Of a stretch of DNA of 64,000 nt, positions 11,300 to 22,900 are shown piece by piece (position 1 is the first letter of the stretch; every line of letters begins with the position of its first letter). A program made the position numbers and the translations under genes. The notes below the pieces were generated by a model, which saw only the letters and a list, made by a program, of their open reading frames with translations, was not told the origin of the DNA and did not search any database. The stretch is from Saururus chinensis (lineage: Eukaryota > Streptophyta > Magnoliopsida > Piperales > Saururaceae): positions 17,729,968 to 17,793,967 of the forward strand of contig CP141141.1 of the NCBI GenBank assembly GCA_035235625.1, read 5' to 3'.

Positions 11300-13760
11300 C
11301 ATTTTCTCGTCTTCTCTGCCTGCAGTACGGAAACCGAACTTACAAGAAGAAATTGGAGAGTATAGTAAGCTTGTCTATTAGTATAAAAACGACCTGAATT
11401 CTATGTTAGACTGGGTGAAAAATAACATAATTTCAAAGAGAAAGTATACTCCCTCCATCCTCTTAATATCGCTAATGATACTCTTGTTTTTTTCAAGTAC
11501 CCAATCACTTAAATTGCTACTTTCCTTCTCATATGACCAAAAAAAAAAAAGTAAGTATAGAAATTTTAGGTTGTTGAGGCAATTCTAATAATATAAAACA
11601 TGGGTAAATAGAATCTATTTGTCTTGTATGTGCAATTGATCACAAATACATTTGAGAAGAGATTCACCAAATGCATGGATTATGATAGTGCAAAAAATAA
11701 ATGAGACACCATTTGCGTTTTTTATCCTTTCTATAATAAGTGACATATTCAGTTTTTTCAAGGCATTTCATTAACTATTATATTTGAATTCAACCTTCAC
11801 AAGACTTTAACCTCATCCACTATAAATATTGCATAATGTAGAATAATTATTTAGGTCCTTTTCCTTTAGGCTCCCTAAAATAGCATTTGGTTTTACCCCC
11901 ATAATAGGCATTTTTTGAATAATCACTTTCTCATTTGGCTTCAATCCTCTCGCCACTAAATGACCCTAACCATATTCAAATTTTTTATAGTTATGCCAAC
12001 TACATAAAACCTCCAATTTCCACCCAATAATATCATTTATGTAACTTAAATTCTTTTTAACCGAAATAGACACTCACATTTCCTCGCCGAAGATTTTATT
12101 GTAGATTGTTTCCTTAGAATATAGTTAAGGGATCTCTCACAACTAAGAAGAAGACGAGGTGTTCGCCGAGAATTTGGTCTATCATATCTCAGTATTAACA
12201 ATAACAGTTCCATACTTAAAGCATACAGTCCTCACCTAATCCAATAAATTGATCGCGAGTACCAAATACCTACATTTGAGCGAAAAATAAAATTAAAATC
12301 TACATCTACAAATCTAACTATAGATACCACAAGATTATATCTTTTGAAATAAGGTTATATTTTTGAGGTTTGAAGGGCTAAGGAAATATTATAAAAAATG
12401 AGATTTGATAATGCTAAAGAAACTTCATTTTCTTCAATATATTAAAGAAATTGAAATGTCGTTATTATAAACTATATTAAACAAATACATTTTTCAACTA
12501 CATAATATGCAATGTGAAAATATTTGAACTTATACCTTTGACTTTGAACTATGGAAGAAATTTCGGAAAGGCCGTATGATGAGGATGAAGTGACTACGTT
12601 CTATTCAATCTATTCTAAAAGTCAAACTACAATTCTTAGAAATTATTTTTTACATATACAAATATATATTGTAACAATAAAATACCTTTTATGGAGGAAT
12701 GTTGAGCAAAATGTTACATATTGTTTAAACTAATAAAAAATTTAAACATATTATTTTTAGAAGCTATTATTAAAGATATGTATTTTGTCAAATATATGGT
12801 ATGCAATATATAGCCTACATCTTAATAACAATTAAATAAGTGAATGCAAAAACAAGTGAATGTAAAAAACTTATTTTTCTTACATGATGGTAGTAAGGTA
12901 ATAGGAATGTACCTTTGTCTCACTATCTTGTGAGGGTATTAGTTCATTAGTAAAAAAATCATGTTTTTCTAACTTTTTAATTGATAGTATGTCAAATGCA
13001 TCTATATTAAATGGAAAATGGTTGCCTACTAACTCTTCATTGAAGGGAAGATTCACTAAGATGGAGATCAATGCCCGACAAGGTTGTCGGTGAGAACTCC
13101 AATAAGAGGGTACCCAAAAGTGAAAAAACCTTAAGAAAAGAAAAAAGAGAGGAGGGGGGAATGAGGAATCGGTCACAAACTTGTATAATAGACGACAACT
13201 ACCCTTGTCAATGTAGGCATCATCATGGTGGCCGCCGGCGAGGGTTCCGATGAGGGCTTCAGCGAGGTCTCCGGCGAGATAGAGAGTTGAAGTGGGTTAT
13301 ATTCTAATGAGGTAGGTAAGTTTATTGAGTTTGGGTGGGTAGTCTATTAGAGGGGTGGGTATGAGATGTACGAAAAAAAAAAGGTGAATTTTAACTTGGT
13401 CACCTAAGCAAAATGGGGTGGGCTGGATATTACTTGGGTGGGCAACTTCTCATCCGATGCCTTTACGTGGTGGATTCAAAGGTAACGGGTTAATAATAGA
13501 TAGCGGGCCTTAATAATAATGGGTCGAGCCGGATTTTTATATTTTTTATCCAAGCCCTGCCCCGCCCCGGCCCCGGCCGGTTTTTAATTTTAGGCCTAGC
13601 TTAGGCCTGCAAACCCATATTTCTTGGCCCAAGTTAGTAAATTTGAGGGCTGATGAGCCAGCCCGCATAACTTGCATCCTTATGAATCTGGCCATTCTGG
13701 CATAATGTTCATTTGTATTTAACATAACGGTTTCAGCCACCCTTCGATCTGGCCGGACCG
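11300..13760. other. Intergenic sequence upstream of NUP93
   Basis: Mostly AT-rich with no supported gene. A Stowaway-like left terminus (ACTCCCTCCATCC) lies near 11449 without a matching right end. A minus-strand open frame at 12880-13176 and a plus-strand one at 12551-12733 have no recognisable motifs. The part from 13500 to 13740 holds GGCCC-rich runs typical of a dispersed repeat. Confidence 0.45.
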
Positions 13761-13930
13761 GGTTCCCGATCGATTCCCTTTCTCCCTCCGCTTCAAAGCA
13801 GTGCTAGGGTCCCCTCCAAATACAGCCAGCAGGCGGTCACGCCACTTCTCTCTCTCTTTCTCTCTTCCCGCCGACCTTCCCTACCTCCGACGCTCTCTCC
13901 GTTGTCTCCCTCGTCCTCCTCCGGCGAAAA

Positions 13931-13939
13931 CTAGGGTTT
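13931..13939 (+). promoter_or_regulatory. Telo-box-like motif in NUP93 leader
   Basis: CTAGGGTTT (reverse complement AAACCCTAG) lies 17 bases upstream of the NUP93 start codon, in a CT-rich leader. Telo boxes are found near the starts of many plant housekeeping genes. A role here is inferred. Confidence 0.5.
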
Positions 13940-13955
13940 CCCTCGAGTGGAAGAA

Positions 13956-16900
13956 ATGTCGATGGATGCCGAGATGAGCAGCTGGAACGACCTCCTCCAT
14001 TCCTCCACCAAGCTTCTCGAGCAAGCTGCTCCTTCTGCTCAGTTCCCTCCCATCCAGGTTCTTTCACTTCATTTTCCTTCTCTCCTACGTCTCTGCTTGT
14101 TTCTTGGTTCTACCTTTCTACTACTTTATTTAGTTGTTATCTGCTCAAATGTTCTTGATACGACGGTTGGAATTTGGCCGCCGCAGAGGAGTCTGGATCA
14201 GCTGGAGGCGATGTCGAAAAAGCTAAAGGCCAAGACATTGCGGACTGAAGCCCCTTCCCAGACCATCGCTGCTACCAGGTACTCGTGTTTCTTTCGTTTT
14301 TTTGTGGCTTTTGGCACAGTTGCGGTAATAAGTTCTGATTAATGAATTTATAGTTATTTCCGCTTGCGTTAGAATGCTTTGCTGCGAGCATTTTGTAATG
14401 CTTCTCCAAATGTTTCTGATTCTATATCGTTGTTCCTTCTGGATTTTGTAACTTCAATTTTTTTCTAATATTTCTGCTTTAGTTGTTTATTTCTGCACTA
14501 GAGCACCTAAATAGCCCATTTTTAACTATCAATTCCTTTTTTCTTTTCTTTTGGTAGTAGACTGATTTCCGATTTGATGTATTCTTTCTTGCCCTTGAGT
14601 ATGTAGCATATCTTGTAGTACTTGTCAGTGTAACGAGGTTTATTGTTGCTTTAATGTGTTAAAGTGATATGGTAGTGTTGCAAAATGGCTTAGGAATTTG
14701 GAGCAATACATGAAAATTTTACTTCAGCCATGTAATGTGCACTAAGTTGGAGTTTGACCAAACTGATAGATGAAGGGCTTCTGGTTGTATATATTTGTGG
14801 TACTCGTTCTGCTGGTTTAAACTCTTGCCTTCACTTGTATAGAGAAATGCAATATGCATGTGGTATTTTGTTCTTGTCCTGATTGTCATGCTTTTGTGTA
14901 TATCTTCTCCTTATGGTACATAGGTTGTTAGCTCGTGAAGGGATAAATGCAGAACAGCTTGCCAGGGATCTTAAATCATTTGAGTTGAAGGTGAGTCTCT
15001 CTTATTTTTATTTTTCACTTCTATTTTTTCTTGTTTGGCACTTTCAATTATAATCTTTTGTTTCTTTTTCTATGAAGTTTTTACTTGACCTATAAGACTT
15101 ATGGTGGATTTGGTTTTCCAGTTTCTTCTTTGGGTTGGGGAAAAATATTTTGAGTTAGTCAGTTTTGGAGGTGAATTACCATCAGTGTACCTATGTTAGA
15201 CTTTCCAAGGTTTCAGTTGGGGGTTATCATATCATGCATCTTCCTGATGCTACTCTTTCTAAGGCTAATGGCACTGTCTATTGTCTTCGATGAAGTAATT
15301 TTTTTCTGTGAAGTGCTATAATATTTACCTTTTACCTTGAAGTGGTGGTTCAATTTCAATGTACCTATGTTATATGCAAGAAAAGCAGTAGCTTTTGGCT
15401 TGTTCCTGTGGTACACATTTCTGTGTTCATCATTGCACTTCTGGTAATTTAATTTGACTAGTTATTATTAAGATGCAAAAAATCAGGCTGTTAGCCAATT
15501 GAGGATTTGTGCTGTAGGTTGGCTTGCAGAGTTCGAGTACATTGTTAGCGTTGGATTTTACCTCATATTAGTGCCTGTTTGTAGCATTTTTCTTGTTCCC
15601 ATATGATAGGAACTGGCTTTTTGATATTTGCAGTTTCTTACAGCATCACTCTTGCTTGGGTATTGTTATTTATGCATCTTTTTGGTGATTACGTTATTTT
15701 TCTTCTTCTTTGAAGACCACATTTGAGGATGTTTTTCCAGCTGAGGCGACAAGTGTTGAGGAGTATCTGCAGCAGGTATGTTTGAAAATAGTGAAATGTC
15801 TTTTCATCTTTGAAGAGTAGCCAGTCCAATTTCTTTTAATTTTAAACTTCTCTTTACTATTAAAACTGGCTTTCTAGTACAAATGTATCTTTGACTGACC
15901 TTTAAACATCCAGTAGCAATACTGATTTTGTCACAAAGATGTCCTGTATCCTGTACCAAGTAGTTGATATCTAAGTTTATAATGCGTTTCATTGTATTTC
16001 AGCTACATAGTTCTATTCTCTGATAAAGTAATGGGGACCTGCAATGACAATTAAGCAATGCCATTTGATAGTAATTTTGAACTAATTACTTATTCTATTT
16101 CAGGTTCATGAAATGACAATGATCTCAGCTATCCAAGAAGCTCAAAAAGATAATCTAAAAAGTTTTAATGATTATATGATGAAAGTTTTGGAGGTCAGTT
16201 TGCTCATATCTGGGGATTTTGTAATTTGGGCCATTATTGCTTGCTGATTTATGTCCTTTCCATTTTTTTCCTATTGTGCAGTGTTAAGCATGCTAAGAAA
16301 CTAATTTAGCTTTCTTCTTTGTCACATAAGGTAATTGGAGGGTAATCTCCTTCGATGCAAATTACCTGTTGTGTTATATGTCATGGTTGCAAATTGCAAT
16401 TTGGTAGATATGAATTTGTTGACCTGGACGAGTCATCCTTTGAAGCCTTAGGCTGTAACTCTAACCTTAGGGAAGTGCCAAATTCATTCATTTATATCTA
16501 CTACATATACAGGATGGGATAACCTTGGTGCTTGCTTTTTCCGGATGATGTAGTTTTAGTTGAGTTAAATGCCAAACTAGAACTATGGAGGGAAGCTCTA
16601 GAATCAAAAGGTTTTAAAATAAGTAAGACTAAGACGGAGTATATGGAAGTTAACTTTAAAGAAAATATAACTATAAGTAGAACTTTAGTCGAAATAGATG
16701 GGCAAGAAGTGAGCAATTCTAATATATGGACTCCATTATTTATAAAGAAGGAGATATTGATAGTGATGTGGTACATAGGATTAATGCAGGGTGGGTAAAA
16801 TGGAGGGAAGTGTTAGGAGTTTTGTGTGATAGGCGTATCCCAAATAGGCTTTGGTAAGTTCTATTAGATAGCTATTAAGCCTGCAATACTCAATGGAGTA

Positions 16901-19900
16901 GAATGTTGGGCACCAAAGAAAAGTCATACTGATAAATTGAATGTAGCTGAAATGAGGATGCTGAGGTAGATATGTAGAATAAACAAGAAAGATAAGATTA
17001 GAAATGAGCATATACACGAGAACTTAGGGGTTGCACTTTTAGGGGAGAAGTTCAAGGAGTGTTGGTTGTATTGGTATAAACATGTACAAAGAAAATCAAT
17101 AGATGCCACGGTAAGAAGGTTGGAAGAGATTTATGTAAATGATATCAAAAGAAGGAGAATGGAGATCTAAGAGAACTTGGATGAAGTTAATAAGAAAGAA
17201 CATGACTATGCTATCTCTTATGAAATAGTTGGCACTAAACAGGATAAAATGGAGGCATAAGATCCATGTTGCAGGATAGTGGCATGCCCAATCAAAAAGA
17301 CTCATGTCTGACTTTATAATTAATCTGTTGTTTGGAAATATCTTTTCCAGCCTATTAGTAATTATTAGGATTCAGGGGAAGAATGGCTTAGTAGCGACTA
17401 CAGTACTGTCTGAACAATTGGTAGCCAGTTTCTGCAGCTAGAACATTTTTCTCAGGTGTCTCATTGGGAAATTATCAATGTGTCATCCATTGACATGGCT
17501 TAGTAAATGATATTTACCTGCTCTTTGACAAATTTTATTTACTATTGATGTTTTTGGTGTCAAAAGCATCTCAAAGTTGCTCTGTTGTTTCATGTGAGTA
17601 ACAGTATAGAGTTATTTTGTTAAACTTTCATCTGAAGGGGGGAAGATAGATTGAAAGGGGAGAGGTAATATAGAGAAACGGGGGGGGGGGGGGGAATAAA
17701 TTGACAAAGCGGAGAAGGGAAAGGGGGGGGGAGGGGGGGGGGGGAATAAATTGACAAAGGGGAGAAGGGAAGACACTGGGAAAAATAATTTAAGCTGTAC
17801 TCTTGAATTAATTTATAAACATACAAACTGATGGACCGGAGAGACCTATTTATAGAGTTAGGCATTTCTGATTACATTTAGTGATTCTTATGAAAGTAGG
17901 AAACTAATCAATGGCCAGGATTAAAAATTAAAATTCTAATTGAACTAAGAAGTAGGATTCCTTATAAAAATAAACTTAAGTAATTAAGGATAACCCTAAT
18001 GAAGAATCCATAGCCCCTAATAGGCCATAACATCCCACATCTGCTTCTGCATCACCTCGTCCTTGAGGTGGCCTTCACAACTTGAATCTTGACATGGATG
18101 AGTGCGGCAAAATAATCCATGCAGAATGTATCTTTACGCCAACCATTGCTTTATTGCAAAATAGTGCATCTTGTTATCAAAGCATTTGGTTTTTGGGCTT
18201 GAAGTGGGTGTGATGGAAAGTTCACTAGAGTGTTTTGAAGCAAAATTGGAACGCTAAAAGTTGAGGTGCCAAAGGTCTTGTGAGAAGAATTCAAGCGAAT
18301 GGCTGAAGAATGCGATTGAGCATCGAAGGAGTTTGATAAGCTCTAATTGCGCGCAAAACCCACTTTGGCACCCCCATCCTCCCCACCTCCACCCATTCAC
18401 ACAAGGGAATCCTATCCTTTGCTGCTCGTCACTATAGACAACTAGAGTGGGGATTGCCAGAGCATCGCTTCTGCCCCCGTCATGACAGCCCCTTCCATCT
18501 GATTCTTCGCGGTTCCCATCACTAGTCGAGACACAAGTCCCCACTTCATAAATTGTAAGCTTTTAGCTTTATGTTACCCTTATTGCCTGTCACGACCCGG
18601 CTTTTTAAAATCATTTCTAAATGCACGAACAATAAGTAGTGAAAATTTTGTTTTCTTAAATACAAAATAAACCCTTCGATTAAATATCCAGCTCATAATA
18701 ACTGGGGTTCACAAATATGGATATCAAATCATATGATATTATTTAATGTCTAAAAATTTATAAAGAACAACTCATCCATCTAAGTACAAGTCCGTCATCC
18801 ATCTAAAAATAAACAACCAAGTTTGACTCTCAAACTAGAGAAACATTTACGTACCGGAGTTGCAGACACGAAGAAACTTCATTCCAAACATGTCAATCTT
18901 GGTTTCACTTGTTGTCGCTGGGAAAATCTGCCACCAAGCAAACTAAACAACAACCACAACAACAATGGAGCCTCTCCGCCCTCAGGAGAAGAGCTTCCAA
19001 AGGACAAAAAATTTAATTAATATTTTTTGAATTGGGCCAACATCACCCGATGTCAGTTGCCTACGTACTCATTAGACATCTCTAATGTTTCCAATGAGAT
19101 CGAATTTAGGCGTAGTTTTGCCTAAAATTACACTCTACTAAGAAGCATAACATCACACATGCAATGCTTAAGTATTTTAAAACAACTTACATTTTATGCA
19201 AGTCTTTTAATTATTCTACTTATTCTAATTAAACAAACAATATCAAACAATGTTATTAATTATCTCTCGAACCATTGTTCGATAATTAATATCCCCGTCT
19301 AATCCCAATGACAGACAAACTCATCAAATGTCACCCTTAGTGCCAATCGGTGGCCGGCCAACGGAAACAGAAAATCGGAAATTACAAAACAAAACTGAAA
19401 TTACTGTTCATATTATTCACAACTTGCAAAAAGCTGATTTTAGCCGAATTCATCCTATAAATTCTTCATTACTCTTCAATAGAAGACCATGATAATAATT
19501 GTACCTAAATCACCGATTTGTTGTTAATCCACTATTACTAGAGCTTTGCCCGAGCTTCGCCTTTCATCGCCTTCTCCTCTTCAATCGGTCCCCCCCTAAT
19601 TGTGCCCTCATTATCTTTTTTATAAGCATGGGGATTAGGGTTCATAATCCCCTTAGAAGTTGGGCCAATCCCCCTCAAATAAGCCACCTCATTAGGTATC
19701 TAAAAATTAATTTCGGAATTATCAACAACCGGGCCCGCAAAAGACTTATACGGCCCAATTGCACGTTAAAATCGGGTAAACGGGCCCTATATAATATGTT
19801 CAACTTGGAACAGTCGTATCTCCTTTATCCGAACTCCGATTCGTGCGATCTTGGTGGCATTTCGAAGCTCGTTTTGTCTACTTTCTAATGATATAGGTTT

Positions 19901-22900
19901 CAACTGCAAATTCTATTAAGGGAGGAAGTTATTCTCCTAAGAAGGTCAAAGGGTCAAATACTTTATTTTCTTCTTATTTAGGTTTTGAAAGCTAGAAAGA
20001 TTTGGGATATACATTGCCGCTGTGGGAAGCAATTCCAACAGGTTTTCCGACACTGCCACCTGACCCTCATCCTTCCAGCCCTCTCTTGCTTCAAATCAGC
20101 CCCTATTTTGTCAATCACAGCAGCTGACCTTTGATAATTCTTCTTTCCCCCATAGCCCGACCTTTCATTGCGTCTTGGAGCAGGTTTCGGTGTGGGTAGG
20201 CACCTTGCCCTGCCGGCCTTCCCATTTGATATGTAAGCCCTTTAGGAGTAGCTTTGTTATCAATTTAGTTATGTAATTAGGGAGTTAATCGTAGTTTTTT
20301 ATTTATCAGGGAATTAGTTGTTATTTTCATTAGTAGTTTGATTCATGGCTTGTAGATTTAGTTGTTTAGGCCCATTAAACTTTTTTTTTTTAATGTAAGG
20401 GCTTTGCCCTAATTTCAGTTAGTCAATGAATGGAATAGAATTGAGTAGAACTCATTAACCCAACCCCTTTATCTTGGAATATCCTCCTCATCGATCCAAC
20501 CTAATCTATCACTTCTAGTTTCCCCCCTTTTGTCCAAATTCTCATCTCAAACTGTAATTCTTTCCCCGCTTTGTCTACCCTTGTCAACCGTCTCTCCACA
20601 TTTCCTACAATTTCTTCCCTAAATTCTTCCGTGTTCTTTGATACCGATCATGTAATCAAAAGGATCTGCAATAAATTTCTCTAGGTATTATAGGGGAAGG
20701 TAGATTGAAAGGGAAGAGGTAATAAAGAGAAAGTGGGGTATAAATTGATAAGGGAAAGAAGGGAAGAGACTGGGAAAAATAACTCAAGCTATGCTCTTCA
20801 ATTAATCCATAGTCTTCTATGTACAACCTGATGGGTTGGAGAGAACTATTTATACAGTTAGGCATCTCTCTGATTACTTTAAGTGAATTTTAATGAAATT
20901 AGGAAACTAGTCAATGGCGAGGATTAAAAGATAACACAAGTAAATTCCAATAGAATTAAGAAGCACAATTCCGAGTAGATGTAAACTTAAATAATTAAGC
21001 ATAACCCTAATGAGGAATGCGTAGCCCCTAAGGGCCGTAACAGTTTCCAATTTATCAAAGATGATGATTTGGTGGCATAATTGGTCCTCCAATCTGAATA
21101 AGTGTGGCCTTTATCTAGAATTGTGATAAGAGTACTTAGGGACTGGAAGACTTTAAAGCAGAAGATTAGGATAAAATATGCAGGGTATGTTGATAGATTC
21201 TAGGGACAAGATATCCTGCATATGTTCTCAAGGGACTACTAACTTCATTCAGATAGGCTCTTCCCTAAATTCTTCCCTACTTTTTGATACCAATGATGTA
21301 AATCAAAAGGATCTACAATAAATTGCAATTGGGTTTTGTATGGACAGATAGGTGTAGAGTCCTATCTCAATGAAGTTAGTAGTCCCTTGAGAATATGTTG
21401 CAAAACCTACCATCTACATGTAAAGCAAAAAATTTTAGCCTGACGGTGGCAACTACCTATTCTCCTCTTCTTATTTATGAGTTCTAGCATGGTCTCAAAG
21501 CCCAAGTTGTGGGTTCAAGTCCCCAAAAAAGCAGTGTAACCCGGTGTGTGAGCCCTGTTAGTGTGTGCTCGTGCAATGCTTAGCATTTCTACATGCAACT
21601 TAAGCCTTTAAGGGAATTGGTTAACTTATCAAAGCCAGATTTGATCTTCAGACCTCTTGGTTATTAGCCTACCATTGCAATCTTGTGAGTTCTCTGCAAG
21701 ATTTTGCTGATATCTCACATCTTGTTAGAAAGCGAGACTCGAGACAATGTAGAAATAACTTTTACCTAGATCCGTCTGAGATGGGGTAAATTCTTTGCTG
21801 AGATGGGCTTTTACCCATCAGCATTTAAAGCACCACCTTTTTTCAGCGTTTTCCTCTATATTTTATTCCCGTTACATGCTGGCTGCTACTGCAGTTGCAT
21901 CTATTGCAGCAGCAGCTGTACTGCCCAAGCAGTTGATGTAGATGCAGCTTCTGCAGTTGCAGGTGCTCCTGCTTATGCAGGAGGCAGCAGTGCTTGCTGC
22001 TGCAGCGGCTGCCAGCTAATGAAGATTTAGGCAATTGCAGTTGTAGCTGTAGCATAATGCTGCACTACAACCATCTGTAAGTGTAGCAGTTGCAGCAGCT
22101 GTTGCTTGCTACTGCATCTGTTTCTGAAGTGCTGCAGCTGCCAGAGAAATTTTGAAAGGCAAATTAAGACTGTTGGTGAAATTACATAGGCAAATTCCCT
22201 CCTTTGCTGTTACATAGTTTCTGAATAGCATCTAACTTACCCCTGAACATATATTAGAAAATTTGAATTGATTGGCTAATTTGTGTACTTTCCATAATCT
22301 TAAGCTATTTTGTGTTTTTTCTTCCTCAAATTATGGCAGTCTAGAAATTGTATGGTTTACATTTTAAAAGTTTTCTCATGGCATGGTGTGAAAAATAAGT
22401 GTCTCATTCAGTGTAATCTTTTTTAAATAATTGTATTGTTTGTGACTTTGTGATTGGTTTAAGTTAATATTAGTGCTTCTAGGTATTAAAACATATTTAC
22501 ATGTGAAAAACATTTTTTTCTGATCACTGAGAACTTTTACATAATCTCTTTGATACCATAGGAACAAATTTCGCGAAATTTCGTTTATTTCATTGGCCTC
22601 CATTGAAATATTGCCCATTTCAGTGAATTTCAATTTTTTTGCAAAATTTACATTTTGTGCAGGTTATTTTCGTAATTTATATATTTAAGCCAGGTTATTT
22701 TTTAGGTTTTATGGTTTATGCAGGATATATTTAGGTTTTTTACGGTTTGGGCAAGTTTTATTTGGGGTTTTTACAGTTTGGGTCATGGCTTGCAATCTCA
22801 GATAATCTTGTTTTGGTTGGCCAAAGAGACGAGATGATCCTAAGGAGGGTTTTTACATATGTTTTGGCAATATAGCACTAATATTAACCTCAAACAATTA

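Noticed and set aside
13837-14067. Minus-strand frame over the NUP93 leader and exon 1
   Set aside because: Antisense shadow of the CT-rich leader and true exon 1.
21803-22055. Cys/Ala-rich and Leu/Gln-rich frames
   Set aside because: Both come from the CAG/CTG-rich repeat read in two directions.
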